64,000 bases of DNA, from assembly GCF_002216775.1 (NCBI RefSeq), contig NZ_CP022315.1, positions 2,294,001 to 2,358,000 on the forward strand. The letters run 5' to 3'. Origin of the DNA: Virgibacillus phasianinus (GTDB taxonomy: Bacteria > Bacillota > Bacilli > Bacillales > Amphibacillaceae). The translations under genes and the position numbers were made by a program. Positions 1-8,296 of this stretch are shown in pieces (positions within the stretch are counted from its first letter, which is position 1; each line of letters starts with the position of its first letter). The notes under the pieces are model-generated. The model saw nothing but the letters and a program-made list of their open reading frames with translations, was not told where the DNA came from and did no database searches.

Positions 1-1
1 T

Positions 2-544
2 ACTGATGCATGGATTGAAGGTGCACAGAATTCGCCAGTCTATAAAATGGCAATTAAGTGGAAAATTGCATTACCATTGCATCCGGAATATCGTACGTTG
101 CCAATGGTATGGTATGTACCCCCGCTAAGCCCAATTATGAATCATATTACAAATGAAAATGAATTATCAACAGATGGATATATCCCAGCTGTTGATCAAA
201 TGCGGATCCCAATGGAGTATTTGGCGTCGCTTTTGACGGCAGGTGATACAGAGGTCATTCGTAAGGTTTTGCTTAAATTAACGGCGATGCGTGTACATAT
301 GCGCGGGAAAACAGTAGGCGGCATTGACGAATTTCGTGCGAGCAGGTTATTAAACGAAGCAGATACCAATCCAGAGGAAATTGAAGAAATGGCCCGCCTG
401 TTAGGTGTTGCGAAATACAATGAACGTTTTGTTATTCCTACAGGCCGAAGAGAAATGGACGATGACCTCTACTATAAGCAGGGAGCCTGCAGCCTTGAAG
501 AGATAGCACCACCGGAAGGGATTGTATTCAGGAAAGGGGATTAA
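2..544 (+). CDS. narH: Respiratory nitrate reductase beta subunit, C-terminal part
   Basis: This is the 3' end of narH; the gene starts before the window and the reading frame is open from base 2. NarH is the iron-sulfur electron-transfer subunit of cytoplasmic-facing membrane nitrate reductase, passing electrons from NarI haems to the NarG molybdenum site. The visible 180 residues show the NarH C-terminal signature, including DAWIEGAQNSPVYKM and the LPMVWYVPPLSP stretch. All four Fe-S clusters would lie upstream, outside the window. narJ follows after 3 nt and narI after that, the usual narGHJI order, so all are likely one transcript. Identification is firm although only the C-terminus is present. 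Confidence 0.95.
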   Translation, partial: TDAWIEGAQNSPVYKMAIKWKIALPLHPEYRTLPMVWYVPPLSPIMNHITNENELSTDGYIPAVDQMRIPMEYLASLLTAGDTEVIRKVLLKLTAMRVHMRGKTVGGIDEFRASRLLNEADTNPEEIEEMARLLGVAKYNERFVIPTGRREMDDDLYYKQGACSLEEIAPPEGIVFRKGD

Positions 545-547
545 ACG

Positions 548-1150
548 ATGGAGCAACAGGAACGTGCATTACTCGCGATTACTTCCAGGTTGTTGACCTA
601 TCCAAATGATCGATTCATGGTAGAACAAAAGGATATTAAAACCTGCATTATGGAGAATATTGAGTCGCTGCCATTGTTAATGGACCTGGAAAAGGCTTTA
701 ACACCGTTAAATAGCTTAACACTAAAGGAACTCAGGGAACTTTATGTGGCAACATTTGATTTGAAATCAAACGTAGGACTTTACCTGACGGCTCACGAGC
801 TTGGTGATAGCAATAAACGTGGCGCAGCCCTTATAAAATTACAGAAAATTGTCAATAATGCAGGGTTTGAGCGGACGGAGGGTGAACTTTCAGACTATAT
901 ACCAATGCTGCTTGAGTTCCTTGCTGTTGCATCGTGGGATTCACAACACGAACGCCTTAAACGGCGACTTGCTGTTGCTGTTCAAAGGATGCTGACACAT
1001 ATGCCTGAAAATAATCCGTATATTGCTATTCTATTAATGCTAATGGAGCATGTATTTCCAGCCCCAAACAAAGAAGAAGTTGAGAAGTTGGAATTTGAGC
1101 GAGAGGATGCAGATTTAGAAGAATTACCATATCCAATTATGTATTCTTAA
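548..1150 (+). CDS. narJ: Nitrate reductase assembly chaperone NarJ
   Basis: The 200-residue product has the length and all-helical, acidic composition of NarJ (TorD/DmsD-like chaperones). NarJ binds apo-NarG and is needed for molybdenum-cofactor insertion and membrane docking; it is not part of the final enzyme. The central region around YLTAHELGD (residues 79-87) and the SDYIPMLLEFLAV stretch (about 117-129) match the conserved NarJ core. The ATG at 548 follows a purine-rich AGGAAAGGGG site in the end of narH. It sits between narH and narI, which fixes the assignment. Confidence 0.93.
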   Translation: MEQQERALLAITSRLLTYPNDRFMVEQKDIKTCIMENIESLPLLMDLEKALTPLNSLTLKELRELYVATFDLKSNVGLYLTAHELGDSNKRGAALIKLQKIVNNAGFERTEGELSDYIPMLLEFLAVASWDSQHERLKRRLAVAVQRMLTHMPENNPYIAILLMLMEHVFPAPNKEEVEKLEFEREDADLEELPYPIMYS

Positions 1151-1176
1151 TCACGAAGTTGAAAGGGGATATCTAA

Positions 1177-1869
1177 ATGACCACTTACTTTTGGTGGGTT
1201 ATTTTCCCATACATTACAATAGCAATCATGATTGTTGGTGTCCTTTACCGGTATGCGTTCAGACAGTTAAGCTGGGCTGCACCATCAACAGAGTTTTTTG
1301 AAAAAAAGTGGCTGAGAATCGGCTCACCTTTGTTTCACTGGGGAATAGTCTTTGCGTTTATTGGACACCTCATGGGGATGGTCGTGCCAAAAGATTTTTA
1401 TGAGTTTCTTGGGATTACTGATCATTTATACCATATCGGCGCCATTTATGGGGGAGGCCTTGCGGGTCTAATGGTTGTCGTTGGATTAATCATTTTGTTA
1501 ATCCGTAAAATTGTCGTCGATCCTGTCCGAATTCATGCTACATTTGCTGACTTTTTCACTGTTATCGCATTGTTGATTGTTGCAGGTATGGGTGCATACA
1601 TGACGATTATATATAATACAACAGTTGTGGAATATGAATATCGCACAACAATCGGCCCGTGGTTCCGCAGTTTGTTTGTGTTAAATCCGAACTATCAGTT
1701 AATGGAATCCGTACCGCTTCTATTCAAGGTTCATATCATCGCAGCTTTTGGATTATTTGCATCTATTCCATTTACGCGGTTAATCCATTTTTACAGTTTA
1801 CCGGTCAATTATCCATTAAGAGCTCCGCAGCAGTACCGTTCGCGAAACGGATATAAAAGAAACGGATAA
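1177..1869 (+). CDS. narI: Respiratory nitrate reductase gamma subunit (cytochrome b)
   Basis: NarI is the membrane-anchoring di-haem cytochrome b that oxidises menaquinol and feeds electrons to NarH. The 230-residue protein shows five hydrophobic segments, starting near residues 5-25, 50-70, 90-110, 125-145 and 180-200, with histidines in the FHWG, GHLMGM and VHIIAAF contexts that correspond to haem ligands in this family. An AAAGGGG ribosome site precedes the ATG at 1177, 26 nt after narJ. It is the last canonical nar structural gene; a TDT-like membrane protein follows 50 nt later and may be co-transcribed. Confidence 0.95.
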   Translation: MTTYFWWVIFPYITIAIMIVGVLYRYAFRQLSWAAPSTEFFEKKWLRIGSPLFHWGIVFAFIGHLMGMVVPKDFYEFLGITDHLYHIGAIYGGGLAGLMVVVGLIILLIRKIVVDPVRIHATFADFFTVIALLIVAGMGAYMTIIYNTTVVEYEYRTTIGPWFRSLFVLNPNYQLMESVPLLFKVHIIAAFGLFASIPFTRLIHFYSLPVNYPLRAPQQYRSRNGYKRNG

Positions 1870-1919
1870 ATAAAAGCAGGTGGCTGGGGTTCCGGCAGCC
1901 TGCTTGGAGGTTCGTCATC

Positions 1920-3014
1920 ATGATAAATTTATTAGGTTTTATTGCGGCATTGCTGTTTTGTTTTGCCATACGCCAGCTATGTTTCAATAAAGAGGATACA
2001 CCTACAGCCGCAGGGGCAATCGTTATGGCAATCGGGATTTTCTTATACAGTGCCATGCAGCAGTTTTCGTTCTATGCCTATGGTGAAATATTTGCATTCA
2101 TTCTTGCTGCAATATGGTCACTCATTGTTTTGGCCATTATGTCGACATTATTAGACCATTCTTTTCATAAGAAACATCTGAAAGATCCGGTTCACTTATT
2201 TGCTGTCGGAACATGGGTTGCTGGAACATCTGTGCTTGGAAATGTGATTTTTCAGTTCTCACTCGATTTAGGCATCTTCCCTTATATCATGGGAATGTTA
2301 AATATTCTGCTTTATCTCTGGTTTCTCAGCTATGTATTCCCTGCATTTTTGATAATTTTCAAGAGTAGCGCCAAGGATAACGCGCACGGTGTATTATTAC
2401 TCCCAACAGTTGGCACACAATCGATTGTTTTGCTTTTATATAATATTTTTCACCGCCTTTTACCAGCCTTTGGAAATATATGCCTGATTAGTTTTGGCAT
2501 CTTACTTTATATAATTGGGTTTTATTTGATATTCCGACGTTACCTATTACAAAGGAATTGGAATCTGGCAGATGATTGGAAAAATACCAATTGTATCGTA
2601 CATGGGGCGATATCGATTACTGGTCTTGCAACAGTAACTACTGAAGTATTTGATTATCATTTTCAATTTTTTTTGTGGATGTGGGCAATTGTATTTTTTG
2701 TCCTTATTGAAGCAGTTGAATTGTATCGGGCAATTTTACGAATAAAAAAATTTGGGATTGTCGGAGGTGTTGGAAAGTATGATGTATCTCAATGGTCACG
2801 GAACTTTACATTCGGCATGCTTTACGCCTTTACCGCGCGCTTTCAACTGCCAGGTAGTTCGTCCTTTGCCCATTTGCGACATGTTATTCTGACAGTTGGC
2901 CCGTGGATTGTATTGTTGTTTTTATTCATAGAAATCGTCATATTTTTCAAATCTAAATTAAAATGGAGTATAGGAAAAAATAGAAGGCAATCGGAGGCGC
3001 AAATGAATGAATAA
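1920..3014 (+). CDS. TDT/SLAC1-TehA-like multi-pass membrane protein
   Basis: The 364-residue protein has about ten predicted membrane helices and almost no soluble part. The segment near residue 285 (SRNFTFGMLYAFTARFQL) resembles the repeated W-S-x-x-F-P-L-G-M-Y motif of the tellurite-resistance/dicarboxylate-transporter (TDT, SLAC1/TehA) anion-channel family, so I place it there with moderate confidence. A GGAGG site precedes the ATG at 1920. It lies between narI and a hemerythrin-like gene and overlaps the latter by 8 nt, which suggests a role in the nitrate/nitrite/NO module, for example anion movement. That role is inferred from position only; the substrate is unknown. Confidence 0.7.
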   Translation: MINLLGFIAALLFCFAIRQLCFNKEDTPTAAGAIVMAIGIFLYSAMQQFSFYAYGEIFAFILAAIWSLIVLAIMSTLLDHSFHKKHLKDPVHLFAVGTWVAGTSVLGNVIFQFSLDLGIFPYIMGMLNILLYLWFLSYVFPAFLIIFKSSAKDNAHGVLLLPTVGTQSIVLLLYNIFHRLLPAFGNICLISFGILLYIIGFYLIFRRYLLQRNWNLADDWKNTNCIVHGAISITGLATVTTEVFDYHFQFFLWMWAIVFFVLIEAVELYRAILRIKKFGIVGGVGKYDVSQWSRNFTFGMLYAFTARFQLPGSSSFAHLRHVILTVGPWIVLLFLFIEIVIFFKSKLKWSIGKNRRQSEAQMNE

Positions 3015-3465
3015 GAAAAACAAAGGCATTAAAAGGCATGAATCACTTTATCCATTATCCCACCACCACCATCACGCACTGGTTATCGCATTAAAATTGA
3101 AACAGGCGGGTACCGAAAAAAGCAAACTATCTCCGGACGACATCAAAATAGAGGCACAGCATTTTTGGCGAAATGGCGGACAAAAGCATTTTCGCGAGGA
3201 AGAAGAAATATTGTTACCTGCATATGCCCAATTTGTTTCAATTGATGACCAGCCGGCAATAGCTAAAATGCTGTTGGAACATGTGAAAATTCGTTCGCTA
3301 ATGGAAGTGATAAGGAATGCTTCCCTTGAAGAATTGAATCAACTGGGTACCTTGCTTGCGAATCATGTCAGGGAGGAAGAACGCGTAATTTTCCCAATGA
3401 TAGAGGAGGCGCTCCCTGAGGAAAAAATCAAGGAACTAGCAGGGTATCTGCGCGTTAACAACTAG
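3007..3465 (+). CDS. Hemerythrin-like HHE-domain protein
   Basis: The 152-residue soluble protein carries the spaced His/Glu pattern of a hemerythrin-like di-iron four-helix bundle: a HHHHH run at residues 19-23, HFREEEE near 61-67, LEHVKIRSL near 89-97 and ANHVREEERVIFP near 117-129. Such proteins bind O2 or NO or repair nitrosylated iron centres (the family includes the RIC/YtfE type). It overlaps the preceding membrane-protein gene by 8 nt and has a GGAGG site about 10 nt upstream of the ATG. It is convergent with nsrR and lies in an NO-stress neighbourhood, so involvement in NO/Fe-S homeostasis is likely but inferred. Confidence 0.85.
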   Translation: MNKKNKGIKRHESLYPLSHHHHHALVIALKLKQAGTEKSKLSPDDIKIEAQHFWRNGGQKHFREEEEILLPAYAQFVSIDDQPAIAKMLLEHVKIRSLMEVIRNASLEELNQLGTLLANHVREEERVIFPMIEEALPEEKIKELAGYLRVNN

Positions 3466-3899
3466 TCAATTCCCATCAGCTTCTTCAGATGCCCCCGATT
3501 GGTGATTAAATCGTTTACTGTATAGTCATCAAGTACTTGTAAAAATGCTTGGACTGCTTCGTTTAAGGCGTGCTTTAATTTACATGCGGGTGTGATGACA
3601 CAGTGATTTCTGGATTTATCAAAGCATTCCAGAATCGCAAAGTCATCCTCAAATTCGCGAACAATTTCACCAACATTCATTTCCTCAGGAGGTTTTGCCA
3701 AGCGGATACCGCCATTACGGCCGCGGACCGTCTCAAGGTACCCCTTTTTATTTAATTCAAAGACAACCTTACCCAAATGGTTTTGGGAAATGGCGAACGT
3801 CTTAGATATTTCTTTTATACTTGCTAATTCATCATTATTTTTCGTTCCAGTATAGATTAGAACGCGCAGAGCGTAATCTGTATATTTTTTTAATTGCAT
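3462..3899 (-). CDS. nsrR: Rrf2-family NO-sensing repressor NsrR
   Basis: NsrR is an Fe-S-containing Rrf2-family regulator that represses NO-detoxification genes until NO damages the cluster. I start it at the ATG at 3899, giving 145 residues beginning MQLKKYTDYALRVL, because AGGGGGAG lies just upstream; a longer in-frame start at 3962 lacks a ribosome site. A winged helix spans about residues 1-65. Cysteines at 92, 100 and 106 occupy the same positions as the cluster ligands of Bacillus NsrR. It is divergent from hmp, and a 25-bp palindrome lies between them. Its 3' end overlaps the end of the hemerythrin gene by 4 nt. Confidence 0.93.
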   Translation of the reverse strand: MQLKKYTDYALRVLIYTGTKNNDELASIKEISKTFAISQNHLGKVVFELNKKGYLETVRGRNGGIRLAKPPEEMNVGEIVREFEDDFAILECFDKSRNHCVITPACKLKHALNEAVQAFLQVLDDYTVNDLITNRGHLKKLMGID

Positions 3900-3986
3900 G
3901 CCAAAAACTCCCCCTAAAACGTTAACAGAATTGTAACAGGAATCCACTCTTTTTCCTATCAAAACGTGTTATTCTTTAAGTGTACA

Positions 3987-4011
3987 AAACATGTATTCAA
4001 AATACATGTTT
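3987..4011. promoter_or_regulatory. 25-bp palindrome, probable NsrR operator for hmp
   Basis: A perfect inverted repeat with two 11-bp arms (AAACATGTATT and its complement) separated by CAA lies 24 bp upstream of the hmp start, between nsrR and hmp. Its AT-rich ATGTATT core resembles known NsrR operators. The proximity to both genes supports autoregulation and hmp control. The sites are predicted, not shown. Confidence 0.75.
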
Positions 4012-4035
4012 AATAAACTAAGGGAGAGTTTTACT

Positions 4036-5277
4036 ATGGCTACTGAAACAAAAACTGGTTTGGATCAACAGACAATTGACATTATAAAGGCAACTGTACC
4101 CGTATTGGAAGAACATGGAACTGAAATTACAAAAGTGTTTTACCAACGCATGTTTGAAGGCCACCCGGAATTAAAAAATATATTTAATCAGACAAATCAG
4201 CGCAAAGGGGATCAATCAAAGGCACTTGCGGGTGCTGTTTATGCAGCTGCTTACAATATTGACAAATTGGAAACGATTCTTCCAACGGTGAAACAAATTT
4301 CTCAAAAACATAAAAGTCTTAACATACAACCTGAACATTATCCGATCGTAGGTAAATACTTATTACTGGCTATGAAAGAAGTGCTTGGCGATGCAGCTGA
4401 TGATGCTGTTATTGGAGCCTGGGAACGTGCATATGGTGTAATTGCCTCTGTTTTCATAGAAACAGAAAAAAGTATGTATAAAGAAATGACAGACACTGTC
4501 GGTGGATGGACTGGTTTTCGTAATTTTAAAGTTATCAAAAAGGTAAAAGAAAGCGACGTAATCACATCTTTCTATTTTGAACCGGCGGATAATAACCCAT
4601 TTCCATCCTATCAGGCTGGCCAGTATATAACTGTAAAAGCTGAAATCGAAGGCGAACCTCACGTGCATTTGCGTCAATACAGCTTATCATGTGCACCTGA
4701 CGAAGGATACTACCGGATTAGTGTAAAACGGGAAGATGCAATTAACCATCAACCTGCCGGAATTGTATCCAACTATTTACACGAAACATTAGACGTGGGA
4801 AGTATTCTCCCGATTACTGCACCATCTGGTGACTTCGTTTTGAATCAAACAGATGATCGTCCACTTGTCTTGATGAGTGGTGGCGTAGGTCTTACACCAA
4901 TGATGAGCATGCTCGAAACTGTAGTAAAACAGCAGCCAGAGCGTGAGGTATATTTCATTCATGCTGCGCAATCAGGTAATGTTCATGCCATGCGTGATGC
5001 AGTAAAAGAGATTACTGATAATTCCAGTCATGTTTCCTCATTCGTTATTTATGATCGCCCAACAAATGAGGATAAATTAATGAACAACCATGATAAGGAA
5101 GGGTATATTGATGAAGAATGGCTGACATCTGTTCTGCCAAGCTATGATGCTAACTTCTATTTCTGTGGACCTGCTCCATTTATGCGGGCAATGTACCAGC
5201 TGCTGAAAGGACGCCAAGTAGAAGATTGCAATATTAATTATGAATTCTTCGGCCCAGCATCAAGCATAACTGGATGA
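4036..5277 (+). CDS. hmp: Flavohemoprotein, nitric oxide dioxygenase
   Basis: Hmp converts NO and O2 to nitrate using NAD(P)H, FAD and haem b, protecting the cell from NO made during nitrate respiration. The start is the ATG at 4036 (413 residues), behind AAGGGAGAG; an upstream in-frame ATG at 3991 lies inside the operator. Domains in order: globin (about 1-140, proximal haem His92 in QKHKS), FAD-binding ferredoxin-reductase fold (about 150-260, RQYSLS near 216-221) and NAD-binding domain with GGVGLTP near 280 and a FCGPAPFM stretch near 380. Length matches the family. It is divergent from nsrR and the palindrome upstream fits NsrR control. Confidence 0.97.
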   Translation: MATETKTGLDQQTIDIIKATVPVLEEHGTEITKVFYQRMFEGHPELKNIFNQTNQRKGDQSKALAGAVYAAAYNIDKLETILPTVKQISQKHKSLNIQPEHYPIVGKYLLLAMKEVLGDAADDAVIGAWERAYGVIASVFIETEKSMYKEMTDTVGGWTGFRNFKVIKKVKESDVITSFYFEPADNNPFPSYQAGQYITVKAEIEGEPHVHLRQYSLSCAPDEGYYRISVKREDAINHQPAGIVSNYLHETLDVGSILPITAPSGDFVLNQTDDRPLVLMSGGVGLTPMMSMLETVVKQQPEREVYFIHAAQSGNVHAMRDAVKEITDNSSHVSSFVIYDRPTNEDKLMNNHDKEGYIDEEWLTSVLPSYDANFYFCGPAPFMRAMYQLLKGRQVEDCNINYEFFGPASSITG

Positions 5278-5300
5278 ACACATCAGGAAAATCCTGGTGT
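5278..5300 (+). terminator. Stem-loop just after hmp
   Basis: An imperfect inverted repeat (arms about ACACATCAGGA and TCCTGGTGT) begins directly after the hmp stop. It lacks a clear T-run, so it may be a weak terminator or a transcript-stabilising hairpin. Confidence 0.4.
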
Positions 5301-5352
5301 ACAGAATTGGTAAAGTTTTGTATAGTAGAAATTAGAAATAGAGGTTTGGAAA

Positions 5353-5418
5353 TGGGGGGACAGTCCCCCACCACATTAATGCGTTAACGCGTTAGTAGGG
5401 TGGGGGACTGTCCCCACC
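5353..5418. repeat. Palindromic repeat element, copy 1 (GGGGACTGTCCCC arms)
   Basis: The arms are TGGGGGGACAGTCCCCCACC on the left and its near complement on the right, each itself a GGGGACAGTCCCC palindrome. The centre holds the perfect palindrome GCGTTAACGC. The element ends 22 nt before the fnr start codon. A second copy lies at 8297-8356. It resembles REP-type palindromes mobilised by REP-associated (RAYT) Y1 transposases, but no such gene is in this window. Confidence 0.8.
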
Positions 5419-5440
5419 AATACAGAGGGGGCAAATTCTT

Positions 5441-6154
5441 ATGGGCCTTGTCAATCAATTAACGGTGGAAACGAATACGGTTCACTTATCTGACAGAAGC
5501 ATGCAAAAGTTACGTGAGATTATGAATCTGGAAACGTTCAGTAAGGATTCCCGGATATTTTGGGAGGGCGATTCGAATGATAAGCTATTCTTTTTACAAG
5601 AAGGTACAGTACAGTTGACTAAGTTAAGTGAAGACGGTAAGGATTTGACGTTGCATTATTTTTTCCCCGGAGATTTATTCGGCGAGTTTGATCCAATGCA
5701 TAAGCAAACTAGCGCATTGACAGCGGTGGCAGTGGAAAAATGTGTGATTGGAGTCATTAAACAGGCTCATCTGAAGGTACTCCTTTGGCAAGATGGTGAT
5801 TTAGCCATTGAGTTCGCCCAATGGCAAACCCATATGCAGCACTATACACAATTAAAGCTAAGGGACTTGTTATTCCATGGCAAGAACGGTGCCCTTGCCG
5901 CGATGCTAGTTCGGGCAGCTAATACGTACGGCATTAAGAGTGGTAAAAAAATCGTTATTTCAAAAAAATTCACCGACAGTGAACTTGCAAATTTAATAGG
6001 TTCGAGTCGCGAGACAGTCAACCGAATGCTTAAATCGTTTAAAAAAAGTGGCATGATTAAATGCGAACAAGGAAATATCGAATTGTTGGATTTAACCGGT
6101 TTAAAAAAGATTTGCCATTGCGAGGATTGTCCAGTTGGAATATGCAGGTTATAG
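5441..6154 (+). CDS. fnr: Anaerobic regulator Fnr (Crp/Fnr family)
   Basis: Fnr is the oxygen-sensing [4Fe-4S] activator of anaerobic genes such as narGHJI and narK in bacilli. The 237-residue protein has an N-terminal cyclic-nucleotide-like beta roll (about 20-130), a dimer helix (about 130-160) and a C-terminal winged helix with the recognition segment GSSRETVNRML near 188-198. Unlike E. coli FNR, the cluster cysteines are at the C-terminus: C227, C230 and C235 (CHCEDCPVGIC), the positions used by Bacillus Fnr, with Asp142 in RDLLFHGK as the probable fourth ligand. AGAGGGGG precedes the ATG. A palindromic repeat sits directly upstream. I saw no clear TGTGA-N6-TCACA site here. Confidence 0.95.
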   Translation: MGLVNQLTVETNTVHLSDRSMQKLREIMNLETFSKDSRIFWEGDSNDKLFFLQEGTVQLTKLSEDGKDLTLHYFFPGDLFGEFDPMHKQTSALTAVAVEKCVIGVIKQAHLKVLLWQDGDLAIEFAQWQTHMQHYTQLKLRDLLFHGKNGALAAMLVRAANTYGIKSGKKIVISKKFTDSELANLIGSSRETVNRMLKSFKKSGMIKCEQGNIELLDLTGLKKICHCEDCPVGICRL

Positions 6155-6291
6155 AATAGATAGTCCTTTTTAGCCTTCTAATATACATTATATTGGCAGG
6201 TCCATTCAATTTAAAAAAATTGGATAAAGTGATATGATTATTCAATGGAACGTAAACGAAACCTCATAATACAAATAATAAGTCGATAAAG

Positions 6292-6329
6292 GTAAGAAGG
6301 AAGACACAGTTAATAGTCTTCCTTCTTAC
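6292..6329 (+). terminator. 14-bp perfect stem-loop between fnr and cidA-like gene
   Basis: Perfect arms of 14 bp (GTAAGAAGGAAGAC and its complement) flank a 10-nt loop and are followed by TATTTTAAT. It lies about 140 nt after fnr, so it may terminate fnr transcription or form part of the cidA leader. Confidence 0.55.
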
Positions 6330-6357
6330 TATTTTAATGATAAAGAGAGGAAGGAAA

Positions 6358-6380
6358 GCTGTTCTTTTAGTTAGAACAGC
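6358..6380 (+). promoter_or_regulatory. Stem-loop between ribosome site and cidA start
   Basis: An 8-bp perfect stem (GCTGTTCT/AGAACAGC, 7-nt loop) lies between the only good ribosome site (GAGAGGAAGG, 6345-6354) and the ATG at 6392. Linear spacing is over 35 nt; folding the hairpin would shorten it to about 13 nt. No alternative start lies between them in frame because a TAG occurs at 6368. A translational control role is inferred. Confidence 0.5.
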
Positions 6381-6391
6381 GATACTACATC

Positions 6392-6796
6392 ATGAAAATC
6401 ATTAGGATCATCTCTCAAATAGCCCTTTTATATCTGATTTTTTTATTCGGCGAAGGTTTGCATAACATCCTTCATATCCCGCTTCCTGGCAGCATTATAG
6501 GACTGCTGTTATTGTTGGCTGGTTTGTCATGTAAGATTATTCCAATTAAATTGATGGAGGATGGGGCGGGGTTCATCTTAAAGTATTTACCTTTATTTTT
6601 TATCCCAGCTACAATCGGAATCATGAAATACCCATCCTTACTTTCATGGAGTGGTGTTGTATTATTGTTAATTGTAGTTGTCAGCACCATAATTACGATG
6701 GTAACTGCAGGAACGATAAGTCAGTTTTTTGAAAGACAGAAGCTGAAAAGAAAGGAGGAGCAGGAATGCAGCAAACGCTATACACAATCATTATGA
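6392..6796 (+). CDS. cidA: CidA/LrgA family holin-like membrane protein
   Basis: The 134-residue protein has four hydrophobic segments and the family pattern HIPLPGSIIGLLLLL near residues 28-42. CidA/LrgA proteins are holin/antiholin-like and, with CidB/LrgB, affect murein hydrolase activity, programmed lysis and pyruvate or glycolate movement. It overlaps the lrgB/cidB-type gene by 31 nt, the standard arrangement. The ATG at 6392 has no adjacent ribosome site; a hairpin separates it from a purine-rich site upstream. The choice between Cid and Lrg naming cannot be made from sequence alone. Confidence 0.88.
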   Translation: MKIIRIISQIALLYLIFLFGEGLHNILHIPLPGSIIGLLLLLAGLSCKIIPIKLMEDGAGFILKYLPLFFIPATIGIMKYPSLLSWSGVVLLLIVVVSTIITMVTAGTISQFFERQKLKRKEEQECSKRYTQSL

Positions 6797-7458
6797 TTCT
6801 GTTTACGATTGGAGTCTTTTTGATGATGGTTCGCCTATATGCACGTTTTCATATTCCAGTATTTATCCCTATTTTAACTTCGACAATTACTATTGTGTCC
6901 GTTTTGCTGGTATTCGGTGTCTCCTATAATAGTTACATGATCGGCGGAAAGTGGATTGACGCCCTTTTGGGACCGGCTGTTGTCTCCCTCGCCTACCCAT
7001 TATATAAGCAGCGAAAAATGATTGTGGAGCATATGTTTCCTATATTAGCTGGGGTTTTTGTCGGGTCATGTGCCGCGATGGTTAGCGGTTATATATTTGC
7101 CAAGGCATTTGGTGTAGGGCGGGATTTCATTATTTCGTTGATTCCTAAATCAATTACAACCCCTGTCGCTATACAGATTTCTTCTGTAATCGGCGGGATT
7201 CCTTCGATTACGGTTGTATTTGTCATGATTGCAGGATTTACAGGTGTCCTGATCGGTCCTTCCATTCTAAAATGGGCACGGATTGAGAGCCCGATGGGAA
7301 AAGGAATCGCATTTGGCAATGCCTCACACGCAATTGGAACTTCTAAGGCCCTCGAATACGGGGAACTAACGGTTTCAATGAGCTCCGTGGCCATGACATT
7401 AAGTGCAATATTTGGTTCCGTGTTAGGGCCATTATTTGTGTGGTTGTTTCAAATTTAA
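6766..7458 (+). CDS. cidB: CidB/LrgB family membrane protein
   Basis: The 230-residue protein has about seven hydrophobic segments and LrgB-family hallmarks such as LIPKSITTPVAIQIS near residues 125-139 and GNASHAIGTSKALE near 184-197. It functions with the small CidA/LrgA partner in lysis control or export of small organic acids. AAAGGAGGAG precedes the ATG, which lies inside the end of cidA, implying translational coupling. Length matches the family. Confidence 0.92.
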   Translation: MQQTLYTIIMILFTIGVFLMMVRLYARFHIPVFIPILTSTITIVSVLLVFGVSYNSYMIGGKWIDALLGPAVVSLAYPLYKQRKMIVEHMFPILAGVFVGSCAAMVSGYIFAKAFGVGRDFIISLIPKSITTPVAIQISSVIGGIPSITVVFVMIAGFTGVLIGPSILKWARIESPMGKGIAFGNASHAIGTSKALEYGELTVSMSSVAMTLSAIFGSVLGPLFVWLFQI

Positions 7459-7552
7459 TGTTAAAATAGGGGAAGAGAAACAGGAAAATGGGGTTGTTGG
7501 CTATTTTGTATTTTTATTATAAATTAGAGCTTGGACAAAAGGGATTATTAGT

Positions 7553-8293
7553 ATGAGCACCACCGTTATGATATTGGTAATTGCAGCTGTTTTCATCGGG
7601 GCTTTGATGCGTGCTACATTCGGATTCGGTGAAGCGGTTGTAAGCATGCCACTCCTCGCATTAATGCCAATTGATTTACATACGGCAATTTCGTTAATCG
7701 GATTGGCCGGGCTCACAGTAGCTGTACTAACCGTCTCAACTGGCTGGCGTCACATTGACCGACCAGCCCTTATACGATTAGCCATTGCAACAGTGATTGG
7801 TATCCCAGCAGGACTTGTGCTTGTGAAATTCGCGCCTGCTATAGTGATCACAGTAGCACTTGGAACATTCCTTATTGTTTATGGTATTTACTCACTCGCT
7901 AAACCATTCCTGACCAGCCAGGCACAACCCCCAAGGTTGACGAAACCTGCTTGGGCGTTACCATTTGGTTTTGCAGCTGGCATGCTGGGCAGTGCCTATA
8001 ATTTCAACGGTGTTCCAGTTGTCGTTTATGGAACGATACGCCGCTTTGAACCAGAACGTTTCAGGGGAACTTTACAAGCACACTTTTTGATTTCTGGGGT
8101 AATGGTTGTCGTCGGTCAGGCACTTGGCGGATTATGGTCGGGAGAATTATTTATTCTCTATGGCCTATCCTTGCCGGTCATCCTAATTGCCACCTTAATG
8201 GGTATCTTTATACATCGGCGCATTCCAAATCATAAATTTGAACGGTACGTATTTATGCTGATAATTTTACTGGGCATGTTACTGTTAGTATAG
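7553..8293 (+). CDS. TauE/SafE family sulfite/anion exporter
   Basis: The 246-residue integral membrane protein has about eight helices and the family layout: an N-terminal RATFGFGEAVVSMPLLAL segment (about 20-37) and a second repeat with GFAAGMLGSAYNFNGVPVV near 141-159. TauE/SafE (COG0730) proteins export sulfite, sulfoacetate or related organosulfur anions. The ribosome site is weak (AAAAGGGA, 8-10 nt upstream). It is followed by a palindromic repeat and topB; neither neighbour identifies the substrate. Confidence 0.85.
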   Translation: MSTTVMILVIAAVFIGALMRATFGFGEAVVSMPLLALMPIDLHTAISLIGLAGLTVAVLTVSTGWRHIDRPALIRLAIATVIGIPAGLVLVKFAPAIVITVALGTFLIVYGIYSLAKPFLTSQAQPPRLTKPAWALPFGFAAGMLGSAYNFNGVPVVVYGTIRRFEPERFRGTLQAHFLISGVMVVVGQALGGLWSGELFILYGLSLPVILIATLMGIFIHRRIPNHKFERYVFMLIILLGMLLLV

Positions 8294-8296
8294 CAT

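Noticed and set aside
1874-1901. Terminator between narI and the TDT-like gene
   Set aside because: GCAGG...CAGCCTGC can pair partly but has bulges and no T-run; read-through is more likely.
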